DNA from: JANOMH01 sp031422295
Lineage (GTDB): Bacteria > Pseudomonadota > Alphaproteobacteria > Rhodobacterales > Rhodobacteraceae
Direction: 5' to 3'
DNA length: 64,000 bases
Assembly: GCA_031422295.1 (NCBI GenBank)
Contig: JANOQM010000078.1
Coordinates: forward strand, 1-64,000
Shown here: in pieces, positions 16,458-26,800 of the stretch
Layout: each line of letters begins with the position of its first letter
How positions within the stretch are numbered: position 1 is the stretch's first letter
Position numbers and translations under genes: made by a program
The notes under the pieces: model-generated
What the model was told of the DNA's origin: nothing
The model's database searches: none
Seen by the model: the letters and a program-made list of their open reading frames with translations, nothing else

Positions 16458-17551
16458 CGCTGTATTTGAACGGCCGGTTTCTGACCCGTCCTGCCACCGG
16501 GGTTGATCGGGTTGCAGCCGAGATTCTGGCGGCCATAGCCGGACTGGATGATGCCCGTGCCCGACACATCGTTGTTCTGGTTCCAGCCAAAGCACTGATT
16601 TGCAATGATGTATTCGACCGCTTGTCAGATACTGCCCGACGGCGTGTCACGGTACGGCGAACGGGCCTGGGTCACGGCCATATCTGGGAGCAGTGGCATT
16701 TGGGCCAACTACCGCTGGACGGCCCATTACTAAGCCTGTGTTCAACCGGCCCATTGTTGCAGCGCAACCAGGCATTGATGATACATGATGCCCAAGTCTG
16801 GGACGTGCCAGACAGTTTTTCTCTGGCGTTTCGCTATGCCTACAGGATGGGTCTGCCGGCGCTGTCCCGCAGGGTTCAAACCGTCCTGACCGTATCAGAG
16901 TTTGCCAAAGGCAGGCTTGAACATCATGGCGTTGTGCCTGTGGGCAAGGCCCGTGTCGTCTTGAATGGTGCGGATCATATGGACAGGATCGTGGCTGACC
17001 CGGGTATGCTTGGTCGTCATGGGCTGGCGCGGCAGGGCTATTTTCTGGCAATCGGCAGCCTTGCGCCGCACAAGAACCTGAAACTGCTGATCCAAGCGGC
17101 TGCTGCGCGTCCGGCGGGGCAGCCCGAACTGGTGATTGCTGGCGGCATGAACCCCCAAATTTTTGCTGATGCGGGATTGCCGGTGCCGCCGGGTGTCAGA
17201 TTTTTGGGCCGGGTCAGCGATGCGGGCCTGAAGGCGCTGTATGAAAATGCGCTTGGGCTGGTGTTTCCGTCCCTGACCGAAGGTTTTGGTCTGCCGCCAG
17301 TCGAAGCGATGCGCTGTGGCTGTCCGGTCATCGCAACAACCGGCGGGGCCGTTCCCGAAATTTGCGGCGATGTTGTCAGCTATGTAGACCCGTTGGACAT
17401 GCAGGGCTGGACTGCGGCCATGGTCCGGTTTGCGCAAGATGCAGCGTTCCGGGAAAATCTGAGTGCGCGGGGGGTCGCGCGGGCGCGGGAACGTATTTGG
17501 GCTGTTGCGGCGCGTCAAATCCTGGACGTGTTGGAAGCGACGGCAATTTAA
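16454..17551 (+). CDS. GT4-family glycosyltransferase
   Basis: 365 residues from the ATG at 16454, which overlaps the previous stop (ATGA); a start at 16439 is in frame but less likely. It has a GT-B fold with AIGSLAPHKNLKLLIQAA in the donor domain and a family-4 signature PSLTEGFGLPPVEAMRCGCPVI with EX7E. It is translationally coupled to the preceding transferase, so both probably build the same polysaccharide repeat unit. Confidence 0.85.
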   Translation: MTLYLNGRFLTRPATGVDRVAAEILAAIAGLDDARARHIVVLVPAKALICNDVFDRLSDTARRRVTVRRTGLGHGHIWEQWHLGQLPLDGPLLSLCSTGPLLQRNQALMIHDAQVWDVPDSFSLAFRYAYRMGLPALSRRVQTVLTVSEFAKGRLEHHGVVPVGKARVVLNGADHMDRIVADPGMLGRHGLARQGYFLAIGSLAPHKNLKLLIQAAAARPAGQPELVIAGGMNPQIFADAGLPVPPGVRFLGRVSDAGLKALYENALGLVFPSLTEGFGLPPVEAMRCGCPVIATTGGAVPEICGDVVSYVDPLDMQGWTAAMVRFAQDAAFRENLSARGVARARERIWAVAARQILDVLEATAI

Positions 17552-17865
17552 CCGGGCTTTGGATCAGGTCCATCCGATGGGTCAGATACAGGTTGGCCTG
17601 AATTTGTGCAGTAATGAGTATTAAAAGAGTATGAATAAATCACTACCAGTTTCGATGCTGCATCCTTCTGAGCATATTTTTCGCGCTGCTGCAGACATTT
17701 GTTAACAAACTACTAATGACTCCAAGAATAATTCCAACTTAAATTTGATTATGATGTTGATTAATAGCTCGAAAAGTTGAAATCCTTATTCAATGCAAAT
17801 CGTGGTGTGGCCAAACCTGTCTTGGAACGGCCCGCATGCCACGGAGCTCTGACATGGAGACTGGT
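17552..17865 (+). promoter_or_regulatory. AT-rich intergenic region with CtrA-like site
   Basis: No gene is seen in these 314 bases, which are markedly AT-rich. At 17702-17716 there is TTAA-N7-CTAA, one mismatch from the CtrA consensus. In AT-rich DNA such a match can arise by chance. It would serve the small secreted protein gene at 17866. Confidence 0.3.
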
Positions 17866-18276
17866 ATGAGATATCAAGGTCTAAAGCTGATGCTTGTGAC
17901 AGTACTGGCCGGGGGAGTACCCGCCGTTGCCACAGCCCGTGGAACGACCGCTGATTTGACCCTGAACTGTGGTGTGGATGCTATTTTATGCACTGCCTAC
18001 CTGACCGCAGAAGTGAACATTATCCTTGCAGACCTGACTTTGGGTGCTGACGAAAAGAATTCTGCTTTGGCAAATTTGGCTGGTCTGGTTCTTGGCTGGA
18101 GCAGTGGCAAATCGTCAGCCCAACTGGCCACGTTAGTTGACGGCGTCAGGGCTATCGCGAATGCGTCGACCAATCTGGTGCAGCGGTCCAATCTGGAGGC
18201 GCTGGCGGTGGCATATTCTGAAGGTCGGGTGCCGACAACAATCGCTGCGGGGTCTAGTTTGAGCCCTAACTCTTAA
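17866..18276 (+). CDS. Small secreted protein of unknown function
   Basis: 136 residues from the ATG at 17866, preceded by GGAGA at 5 bases; in-frame ATGs at 17836 and 17854 are less likely. Residues 1-25 form a signal peptide (MLVTVLAGGVPAVATA), so the protein is exported. The mature part is helical and Ala/Leu-rich with two Cys (NCGVDAILCTAYL) that could form a disulfide. No family was recognised. It stands alone between polysaccharide genes with its own AT-rich upstream region, so an extracellular or periplasmic role connected with the polysaccharide is a guess from position. Confidence 0.6.
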   Translation: MRYQGLKLMLVTVLAGGVPAVATARGTTADLTLNCGVDAILCTAYLTAEVNIILADLTLGADEKNSALANLAGLVLGWSSGKSSAQLATLVDGVRAIANASTNLVQRSNLEALAVAYSEGRVPTTIAAGSSLSPNS

Positions 18277-18422
18277 GATACTACTTGGCTCGTTTTTTAA
18301 CGTCTTACGACGCGTAACCCCGGCCAATACCTTAAAATCGTTGACTCTCAGGTCGCAGTGCCGCCAGCGGTATCTGTCTGCTTGGGCTTTGGGGGTTTGC
18401 CGAACTGCAGGGATCTCATCTG

Positions 18423-19169
18423 ATGACGGACAGTCTTGATGCCGATACAAATATCCCCCGAATGGGCCAGAGTGCTGGTGTGCATTTTCTAAAAAGAGAT
18501 GCGGCATTTGCCTATTCACCCGAGGTTAGTCGCCATGCCGCACGGGCGGCGCGGGCTGGGCTTTATAACATCATTGGCAAGCGGGTCTTGGATATTGCGA
18601 TTGTCGCTTTGTCGCTGCCAGTTGTTGTGCCGCTTGTCGCGATACTTATCCTGATGGTTCGGCTTGACGGCGGTCCGGGCTTGTTTGGGCATCGGCGCGT
18701 GGCCAAAGGCGGGCAAAGTTACCAATGCTGGAAAATACGCTCAATGGTGCCGGATGCCGAGAATGTTTTGCTGGCACATCTGGCGGCCGATGCCAGCGCG
18801 GCAGCTGAATGGGCGCAAAAGGTAAAGCTGATCGTTGATCCGCGGATTACCCGGATTGGGCGGTTCTTGCGCAAGACTAGTCTGGACGAATTGCCGCAGC
18901 TTTGGAACGTTCTTGTTGGGGAAATGAGCATCGTCGGCCCCCGGCCGGTGACGCGGCCTGAGTTGGATCGTTATGGTCCGGCAATGGCCGCCTATATTGC
19001 GGTCCGTCCTGGAATCACCGGGGCCTGGCAGGTCAGCGGGCGAAACAGCACTGGTTATGCCGACCGCGTCGCATTGGATGTGGATTATGTCCGGAATCTG
19101 GGGCTGTGGCTGGATTTCCTGATCATCTTGCGAACCTTCAAAACGGTTCTGAACCGAACGGGTTGCTAA
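18423..19169 (+). CDS. ExoY/WcaJ-type undecaprenyl-phosphate sugar-1-phosphate transferase
   Basis: 248 residues. A membrane segment (about residues 58-80, VLDIAIVALSLPVVVPLVAILI) precedes the bacterial sugar transferase domain (PF02397). Its motifs are KIRSMVPDAE, TRIGRFLRKTSLDELPQLWNVL, GEMSIVGPRPV and RPGITGAWQVSGR. The enzyme starts repeat-unit synthesis by moving a hexose-1-phosphate to undecaprenyl phosphate. The short form with one membrane segment resembles ExoY (galactose-1-phosphate), but the sugar is not certain. It converges on the acyltransferase gene at 19212. Confidence 0.88.
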   Translation: MTDSLDADTNIPRMGQSAGVHFLKRDAAFAYSPEVSRHAARAARAGLYNIIGKRVLDIAIVALSLPVVVPLVAILILMVRLDGGPGLFGHRRVAKGGQSYQCWKIRSMVPDAENVLLAHLAADASAAAEWAQKVKLIVDPRITRIGRFLRKTSLDELPQLWNVLVGEMSIVGPRPVTRPELDRYGPAMAAYIAVRPGITGAWQVSGRNSTGYADRVALDVDYVRNLGLWLDFLIILRTFKTVLNRTGC

Positions 19170-19211
19170 AACAGCAATCCTGGGCGTGGGCATAGCGTTC
19201 ACGAATTGCTG

Positions 19212-19718
19212 TCACGGCGGGTTTTGCAAGACCCGTGCAGGGATGCCAACCGCAGTCAACCCGTCAGGCACGTCGGTTAAAACCAGGCTATTGGCCCCAA
19301 CTGTCGCGCTCCGTCCAATTTGCACGGACCCGATTACCGTCGCCGCGGCAAAGAGTGTCGCCTGATCGCAAATCCGGGGATAGTCCTGCCCGGTTTTCGT
19401 TGCTCTGCCCAATGTCACATTCTGGTAAATTGTCACGTCGTCCCCGATATGCACCGCATCGCCAATGACAATTCCAACCGGATGCGGCAAACGCATCCTT
19501 TGGCCAATGGTCGCGGATAGCGAAATATAACAGCCATGCCGCGCCACAAAGTAGCGCCAGATCACTGCCGCCAGAAATCGGGCCAGCGGCCCCCGCCGGT
19601 TCAGCCTTTGCGCCAGTCGCCAACTGACAACCACTGCAAATCCGGGGCTTTGCAGCCAGGCCAGCGGGATGGCCCAAAGTGACTGCCGGTTTGTATTGGC
19701 CCGCAAATCATCGCGCAT
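19212..19718 (-). CDS. Hexapeptide-repeat acyltransferase (serine acetyltransferase-like)
   Basis: 168 residues. The C-terminal half is a left-handed beta-helix of hexapeptide repeats (IGDAVHIGDDVTIYQNVTLG, TVIGSVQIGRSATVGANSLV, then PDGLTAVGIPARVL), as in CysE-like O-acetyltransferases. The N-terminal helices are shorter than in CysE. In this setting it more likely acetylates a sugar of the polysaccharide than serine. It is followed upstream on the same strand by the polymerase gene, with a 90-base gap. Confidence 0.78.
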   Translation of the reverse strand: MRDDLRANTNRQSLWAIPLAWLQSPGFAVVVSWRLAQRLNRRGPLARFLAAVIWRYFVARHGCYISLSATIGQRMRLPHPVGIVIGDAVHIGDDVTIYQNVTLGRATKTGQDYPRICDQATLFAAATVIGSVQIGRSATVGANSLVLTDVPDGLTAVGIPARVLQNPP

Positions 19719-19808
19719 CGATGTGCCCCCTTTTGTGACCCCTGGCCAAAGTGCATATTGGCCACCGGTTTCGAAAAATGGCGGTCAGACATGCCGTGTG
19801 CAAGGCCA

Positions 19809-21053
19809 TCATGGCGCATCCCTTTTGACGTCACTTAGAACCATCGTAACAATGAGGGCCGATACAGTCAGCACCGGTGGCAAAAAGCTGGCATCTTCGA
19901 ACAACAGCATGAAGGCGATGCTGCCAAGTGCATAGCCATAGGGCCGGTTCAGGTTTGTTCGTGTCGCCAGATAGGCAGCCTTGCCTGCCAGACCCAGCAA
20001 AAGAGAACCGACCAGAGGGCCAAGGACAAGCATGAAATGTATGAAACCGTTATGCACAGCGACCGAACGGGTGGATGCCAAAAATGCGTCTGTGCGCTGC
20101 TGCGACATCAGGCCCAACGGGTGTTGCAGCGTCAGAACCAAACCGTTCCACATTGACCTGACCCGGTCTGCAGCCTGATCTGCGGTGCTTTGCCCGCTGA
20201 ATGTGCCTGTCCAGCGCTGTCCCAGAATAGTTTCCGGCGACACCAGCACCACGATTATCAAACCGGTTGCAACGGTTGCTGCGATCACTTTTGCCACCGG
20301 GCGGCTTTGTTGCAAGATGAATAGCCCGCCCAGACAGACGGCAACAACCACTGCGGCGCGGCTTTGGATGACAAGATACGTGCCTAAAGCGATGCTAAGA
20401 TACAGCGCCAATGTCCAAAAATGGCGGCTAGCTGACTTTGGCCAGATCAGAAAGGCTGCCGCCGCGCCGACCATCGAAATCTGTGCGGCCGCATTTGCAT
20501 GTTCCCAGATACCTGCAGGGCGGATCGCCTCGAAAATACTGGTTTCATTGGCGTCAGGCGGCAACAAGGACTGGAAAAATCCGATGTGAAGGGTTTGTCC
20601 GTAACAGACCAAAAGCCCCAGCAATGATCCCGCGCACATCCCACCGAACAGGGCGGCCCGGGTGCTGTCCGCGCTACAATTGGCCGTGATCACATTTGCA
20701 CAGACGATTGCAATCCCAACCCGGGCGACGGACACAAACCGGCCCATGTCGCCCGCACCGAAGCTTAGCGCCGCTAACAACACGAGGCACAGGCCAATGG
20801 CCCAGATCATCACCCATGTCAGGATCGGGCCGCGCATCTTTAACACCCCGGCTACTGCGAGGGGCAGGCAGATGACGCCGATCACGTCACTGGCCCGAAG
20901 GCTGTTTTGCGCTGCGGGGAAAAGTGGCAGGTTGAACACCAGTAGACCACCGATCAGAAAGAAAACGATCCGGGAAAGTTGCCCGTGGCGCTGGCTGCGT
21001 ATCCCGGAGTTCGGGTAATACTCCGTTTGCACCACAGACGTTGGCATTTCCAT
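19809..21053 (-). CDS. Second O-antigen ligase/polymerase-like membrane protein
   Basis: 414 residues with about ten to eleven hydrophobic segments. The central loop with EAIRPAGIWEHANAAAQISMV and the late SVAVHNGFIHFMLVLGPLVG segment match the PF04932 O-antigen ligase/polymerase pattern. Sequence identity with the gene at 12971-14395 is low. It may be the true Wzy polymerase, or the ligase joining a second glycan. It starts 6 bases after the stop of the upstream glycosyltransferase gene, so they are co-transcribed. Confidence 0.75.
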   Translation of the reverse strand: MEMPTSVVQTEYYPNSGIRSQRHGQLSRIVFFLIGGLLVFNLPLFPAAQNSLRASDVIGVICLPLAVAGVLKMRGPILTWVMIWAIGLCLVLLAALSFGAGDMGRFVSVARVGIAIVCANVITANCSADSTRAALFGGMCAGSLLGLLVCYGQTLHIGFFQSLLPPDANETSIFEAIRPAGIWEHANAAAQISMVGAAAAFLIWPKSASRHFWTLALYLSIALGTYLVIQSRAAVVVAVCLGGLFILQQSRPVAKVIAATVATGLIIVVLVSPETILGQRWTGTFSGQSTADQAADRVRSMWNGLVLTLQHPLGLMSQQRTDAFLASTRSVAVHNGFIHFMLVLGPLVGSLLLGLAGKAAYLATRTNLNRPYGYALGSIAFMLLFEDASFLPPVLTVSALIVTMVLSDVKRDAP

Positions 21054-21059
21054 GCGGCC

Positions 21060-22313
21060 CTATAACCCGTTCCGAGCGGCTGCCAACAGCACGTTTTCCA
21101 GCCGCATATAATAGCCCGTATCTTCGGCGCTGCCTTTGAATCCAGCCAAACCCGGGAACAGGTCTGGAACCGCCTGACGCCACCCCGCTGCTCCATATCT
21201 AACCGCCCGTGACAGCATCGCGAACAGCGCATCAGGGTCATCCGCCGGATAGGTCCAGCCAGTCCGATAGCCATCGACCACCTCGGGCGAGCCCCCCGTG
21301 TTGGCTGCGATCACCGGCACCCCGTAGATTGCGGATTCAATCAGAACCCGGCTTTGGGGTTCATGCCAAAGCGACGGGATGATCATGACATCAACCTTGG
21401 AAAATACCGTTTCGGGCTGGACGTGACCCGGCCAGATGACATGATCTGCCTTGGCTGAGGCCGCAATCAGCTGTTGCAGTCGGCCGATAAAATCAGTTTG
21501 CCCGCGCCCGGCAAGGATAAGTTGCGCGGGCAGGTTTGCAGGCAGGCGGCAGAATGCGCGAACCAATTGTTCGACGCCTTTTTCCGGCGTCAGCCCGCCC
21601 AGAAAGCCAATCGTGAACTGGCCTGCCTGGTCTGGCCGTTTGGCCAACAGTTCCGCGTTCAGATCTGCCTGCGCCATGTTGGTATTGTGCAGGACATGCC
21701 AGTTGGCATCTGGAAACAGCCCGTTGGCCCGAAACCGTTGTTTGACGAAATCACTGACGGCCATGACCGACTTAACCGACCGGGTTGCCCTGCGCGCCCG
21801 CAAGGTTAGCAAGCTGCAGGTTGAACAGGGTTTTTTGCAATTGGCCTGGCCCCGATACATACTGGTCCGCGGGCAGAGCAATGCATAGTCACGCAAGTGC
21901 TGGCAAACCGGAATACCCAGTTCCGCCGCAACATCATAAAGGGCGGGCTGCAGTCGGGCTGCATTCTGCGCGTAAATCAGATCAAATTTTTCGCTCCGGA
22001 AAAAGTGCCGCAAATCCTGCGGGTCAACCGCGCCAATGGCATTGCGCAGGTGCCATTGAATTTTGGTTAGCTTCCCTACGACCGGACGCCCGGGCCCCGG
22101 CAGATAGGAATTGCGATAATTCACCCGAACCAGTCGGTAGGGGGCATCGATTGGATGTTCTGCCGGGGCGCAGTTTTTTGCTGTGGCCAGACCAAGCGCC
22201 AAAACCACGACATCGTGCCGCAGCGACAGATTTTGCGCAGCATGTCTGCTTGAAATCTCTGCTCCGCCTTCGTCTTGGGGTGCGAACGTTTGAGAGACAA
22301 GGCAAATTTTCAT
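21060..22313 (-). CDS. GT4-family glycosyltransferase
   Basis: 417 residues from the ATG at 22313 (MKICLVSQTFAPQDEGGAE, a typical GT-B start with the donor loop); an in-frame GTG at 22370 is the alternative. The C-terminal domain has IGFLGGLTPEKGVEQLV and the EX7E region PSLWHEPQSRVLIESAIYGVPVIA. A Cys-rich insertion (CPRTSMYRGQANCKKPCSTCSL) near residue 155 is seen in a subset of family-4 enzymes. It lies between the flippase and the second polymerase gene. Confidence 0.83.
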   Translation of the reverse strand: MKICLVSQTFAPQDEGGAEISSRHAAQNLSLRHDVVVLALGLATAKNCAPAEHPIDAPYRLVRVNYRNSYLPGPGRPVVGKLTKIQWHLRNAIGAVDPQDLRHFFRSEKFDLIYAQNAARLQPALYDVAAELGIPVCQHLRDYALLCPRTSMYRGQANCKKPCSTCSLLTLRARRATRSVKSVMAVSDFVKQRFRANGLFPDANWHVLHNTNMAQADLNAELLAKRPDQAGQFTIGFLGGLTPEKGVEQLVRAFCRLPANLPAQLILAGRGQTDFIGRLQQLIAASAKADHVIWPGHVQPETVFSKVDVMIIPSLWHEPQSRVLIESAIYGVPVIAANTGGSPEVVDGYRTGWTYPADDPDALFAMLSRAVRYGAAGWRQAVPDLFPGLAGFKGSAEDTGYYMRLENVLLAAARNGL

Positions 22314-22376
22314 TTGCGACACCGCAAGCCGAATGATGTGTCGATTGCCTTGGACAAGGACAGGTTGCACCCCATT

Positions 22377-23651
22377 CTAGTGCCGCCTGTTGGCAAAGGA
22401 CAGCAGCCCGGTGCGCGTTTCTGTTACCCGATGTACAGCATAGCCATAGGCGGCATTTGTCGCCCACCATACCGCACAAAAACCCAGCGCTGCGCCGATG
22501 CCGCCCCACCAGAATGTGCCGCCAATGATGGTCAAAGTTCCAAATATCGCCGCCGCAACTGAGATCCGGCTGTAAATTTGAGAATGCCCTGTCAGATTTA
22601 GAGTTGATTGTGCGGGCCCGAAGACTGCCCAAGACAGATGCCCACCTATCAGCACAATGGTAATTGGCAGGGCCGCAACATAGTCTGGACCCAGCGCCCA
22701 AAGCGCTGGCCATGCGACCACTGCGGCCCCGGCGGTGCCAGATATTGCCCCTATCGTCATGAGTCGGCTGGCTTGTGTCACTGCGGATTGCAGCGACCCC
22801 TGCCCCGCAACTGCCGCCCGTGCGATCTGGGGTGCCGCAGCCTGTGCCGCGGCGGCGATGGGGAACTGCGCCAAGGCCGCAATACGCTCTGCCGCAAGCA
22901 CAAGTGCTGCCGCGTCTGGTGCCAAGATCAAACCCGCCACCAGCCCCGCCGCCCGCATCTGTACCGCATTGGCCATGTCGCCGGGCCACAGCGCCAGACC
23001 GGTCCGGTGCAAATCAACTGAATCCACGGCTATCGCGTCCGGTGCGGTGGTCCAGTCGATCCGGCGCAGAAATGCCTCTTCGATCAGGATGGACAAAAGC
23101 AGTGACAGCAAAAACAGCGTCAGCGCGACCTCGACTGTCATCTGCCCGGCAAGAACCACCAGCCCAGATCCGACAATCGGAACGACCGACCGGGTAAAGT
23201 TCAGGCCCAATTGTGATTGCCAAACGCACCCGACTGCCCGCAGACACTCGCGATTAAGCCCCATCTGGGCTGCGGCCAATGTGATCAGGCCAGCCAAAAG
23301 CGCGAGAAGCGGTGTTTGTGTCACTGGGGTTTGGACCCCGGCAAACGCCCCCACCACCAAAGCCACAGTCAGGACTGCCCCGGTTGCAACCAGCAAGCGG
23401 CGGCTGCGCCCCAACAGCGCCCGGATCATTGCCTTATTCCCGGTGCCCCAGAGCTGAGAGGCAAGTCGCAGCAATGCCACGTCCCGTCCTAAGGTTATGA
23501 CAAGCACAGCAATCAGGGCAAAGTTGATGACAAAAAGTGCGATAACGAAATCTGGTTTTGTCAGGGACCGCGCCAATATGATCGTATAGCCCAGCCACAG
23601 CAGCGCCCCACTGACCCGCATCCCAAGCAAGATTGCTGCATCTTTATGCAA
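22377..23651 (-). CDS. Wzx-type polysaccharide flippase
   Basis: 424 residues with about 12 hydrophobic helices in the MOP-superfamily arrangement (PF01943/PF13440-like), for example LWLGYTIILARSLTKPDFV near the N-terminus and a paired pattern throughout. It would flip the undecaprenyl-linked repeat unit to the periplasm. The TTG at 23651 has AAGGCAG 8 bases upstream; the ATG at 23621 is an alternative. It is the first gene of the minus-strand set flippase, GT4, polymerase, acyltransferase. Confidence 0.78.
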   Translation of the reverse strand: MHKDAAILLGMRVSGALLWLGYTIILARSLTKPDFVIALFVINFALIAVLVITLGRDVALLRLASQLWGTGNKAMIRALLGRSRRLLVATGAVLTVALVVGAFAGVQTPVTQTPLLALLAGLITLAAAQMGLNRECLRAVGCVWQSQLGLNFTRSVVPIVGSGLVVLAGQMTVEVALTLFLLSLLLSILIEEAFLRRIDWTTAPDAIAVDSVDLHRTGLALWPGDMANAVQMRAAGLVAGLILAPDAAALVLAAERIAALAQFPIAAAAQAAAPQIARAAVAGQGSLQSAVTQASRLMTIGAISGTAGAAVVAWPALWALGPDYVAALPITIVLIGGHLSWAVFGPAQSTLNLTGHSQIYSRISVAAAIFGTLTIIGGTFWWGGIGAALGFCAVWWATNAAYGYAVHRVTETRTGLLSFANRRH

Positions 23652-23877
23652 ACGTCAGACTGCCTTTGAACCCGCCCATCAGATCAGCTGCGTGGCCCGA
23701 CTTGCCGTCAAACACGGTTGGGCGAAAAGGAAGCGCGAAATATGTGGGACTGGCCAATTTCAGCCTCGATCAACGGGTGGTCTGTCAAGATTGGATAAGT
23801 CGCGCTGTGGTTGTTGTCAAAACGAAACCGAAAATCAGGGATTGCATTGGTCACAATGTTCAGTCCCTTTTCACTGT

Positions 23878-26800
23878 CTATTCGGCTGGTTGACCGCCCT
23901 TGACCTGCGACCTGATTGGTCCGTCTGTCCTGATCTTGCGGGCAAACCACCCGCGCCGTTTCGGCCGGCTGGTATCACTGCGTGTCACCAGCATCAGCAT
24001 GGATGGTGTGACCAGAAGGGTCAGCACGGTTGCAAAGGCCAAACCAAAGACAATCGCGCTGGACAGCGAAATCCACCATTGGGTCGATGGTGCGCCAAAG
24101 GTCGTCTCGTGGTTCATCAATTCAAGGTTCAAGCCAAAGGCGATTGGCAGAACCCCGAATATCGCGGTCAGCGCGGTCAAAACCACAGGCCGGGCCCGTT
24201 CCCGGCAAGTTTCCAAAATCGCCTCGATCTTGTCCATGCCATCGTCGCGCAACTGGTCATAGGTGGCGATCAGAACGATATTGTTGTTAACCACCACCCC
24301 TGCCAGCGCAATGACCCCGATCCCCGACATGACCACCCCAAACGGCTGACCCATGATCATCAGGCCCAGAAACACCCCGATGGTAGACATGATCACGGCA
24401 GACAGGACCAGACCGACGGAGATAAACTTGTTGAACTGCGCAAGCAGCACCACAAAGATCAGGAAAATCGCGGCACCGAATGCCTTGGACAAAAACGCCC
24501 CGGCCTCGGCCTGTTCCTGATCCTCGCCAGCCATGCTCCAGCGCATGCCGGCTGTGGCATAGCCTTGCCCGGCAAAGGTATCATCCAGCATTGCAGCAAC
24601 GGCGTCGCGCACTGGCTGGGCTTGCACCCCTTCGCGAATACCAGCCTGAATTGTCACGGTCCGGGCCCCGTCGATCCGGTTCAGAATGCCGCTGGTCGGG
24701 GCGGCCACGCGGGTCACAAAGTTGGAGATTGGCACTGGCCCGGCTTCGGTTTCGATCCGCAATTGATCCAGCGCCGAAATGGTGCGCTGATCCTCGGGCA
24801 GGCGCAGCACAATATCGACCGCATCATCGGACCCGGCGGGCCGGAAATCGGACAGTTTCAACCCGCTGGTGACAAGTTGTACGACAGCCCCAACCGCACC
24901 GGGCGACGCCCCATAGCGCGACGCCTCGCCCCGGTTTACCTGCAGTTCCCAGTCAACACCGGGCAAGGGCAGGCCGCCATCAATATCGGTGACATCTGGC
25001 ATGGCGGCCAGTTGGTCGCCGATAAGGCGTGCGGCATCGTTCAGTCCGGCCGGATCATCGGCAGAAAGCTGAATCTGAATAGCCTTGCCTGTGGGCGGCC
25101 CGGCAGAGGGAACCGACACCTCGATATCCACACCGGGAATGCCCTGCATGGCTACACGCAAATCGGCAAGAATTGCATTCGCGCTTTTGCGTTCGCGCCA
25201 ATCGACAAATTCATATTGGATCGTGCCGATCACGTCTGCGGGCGCATCATTGCCGCCACCGCCAACGCGGGTGTAAACGCTTTCGATGCCGGGCCAGCCT
25301 AGGATCCGCGCTTCGGCCTGACGAACCAACGTATCCATTTCGGAAATCGACAGATTGCCGCGCGCTTTGACGTACAGAAGGCCATAATCAGGCTCTACAT
25401 TGGGGAAAAACTCGACGCCTTTGCCGATCTGGGCATAGGTCATCGGCACCGCGACAAGGGTCGTCAGCGCCAGCATCAAAACGATGAGCGGGTGCCTGAT
25501 GGCCTTGCCCACCAGCCACATATAGGCCCCGTCCTTGTGAACCGGCGGGTTCTTGAATGGCTTGGCGATCAACGCCCCAAGGGTGGGCACAAAGATCAAT
25601 GCATACAGCATCGAGGCCGACAAAGTGGCGATCAGGGTGATCGGCATGTATTTCATGAACTCGCCGACAATGCCTGGCCAGAACAGCAGCGGCGAAAAGG
25701 CCGCGATCCGGGTCAGGGTCGAAGAGATCACCGGCCCCGCCATTTTGTGTGACGCCTCGGCAAAGGCCAGTCGTTTTTCCATGCCTTCGGCCATGCGCCG
25801 TTCGGCATATTCAACCACGATGATTGCGTCATCGACCAACATGCCCACGGCCAGAATAAGGCTAAACAGCACCACCAGATTGACGGTCAGCCCGGCCATT
25901 TGCAGGCCCAGAATACCCATCAGGAAAGATGCCGGGATGGCCAGCCCGATCAGAATCGAGGACCGGACCGACAGCGCATACAGGATAATGATGAACACCA
26001 GTACCACGGCGGTCAGGACCGAGTTTTGCAGATCGCTGAGCAATTGCCGGATTGTCGTGGATGTGTCCTGACTAAAGGTCACGATCACGCCGGGGGGCAT
26101 TTGCCCTTGCAACGCCTCGGTGACAAGTTTGACCTGATCGACCGTGTCAATCAGGTTGGCACCTGTGCGTTTGGATACTTCGATGGCGACGGCAGGATTG
26201 CCATTCAGCCGGGTCACCGAAGTCGGATCTTGCATCGTGGGCCGGATTTCGGCCAAATCGCGGGCACGGACGATAGCGCTGCCGTTCGCCACGATCGGCA
26301 AATCAGCCAGGTCTTCGACAGTTTCGATCAGCGACGGCACACGGATTGCAAAGCGGCCCTCGGCCCCTTCCATCGAACCCGCAGCGATCAATTGGTTATT
26401 GGCCTGAAAGCCCGCGATCATTGCATCAGGACGCAGGCCGTAGGATGACAGGCGGGCCGGGTCGATGATGACCTCGACCAGATCATTTCGCACCCCTTGC
26501 AGGGCGGCATCCAACACACCGGGAACCTCTTCGATCCGGTCGCGCAATTGCCGGGCTGCCGCATTCAGCACCCGTTCGGGGACATCGCCCGACAAGGTGA
26601 CGACCAGCACTGGAAATTCCGAGATGTTGACCTCGTTCACCGAAGGTTCGTCCGCGCCATCAGGCAGTTCGCGCCGGGCGTCATCGACTGCGTTGCGCAC
26701 GTCATCCAGTGCCTTGTCCAGATCGGCCCCGGCCTGAAACTCTAACACCACATTGCCGCCGCCCTGATAGGCGCTGGACGACATTTCCTTGACGCCTTGA

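Noticed and set aside
23692..25302. 536-residue plus-strand open frame
   Set aside because: It is antisense to the RND transporter and has no family features; high GC keeps the frame open.
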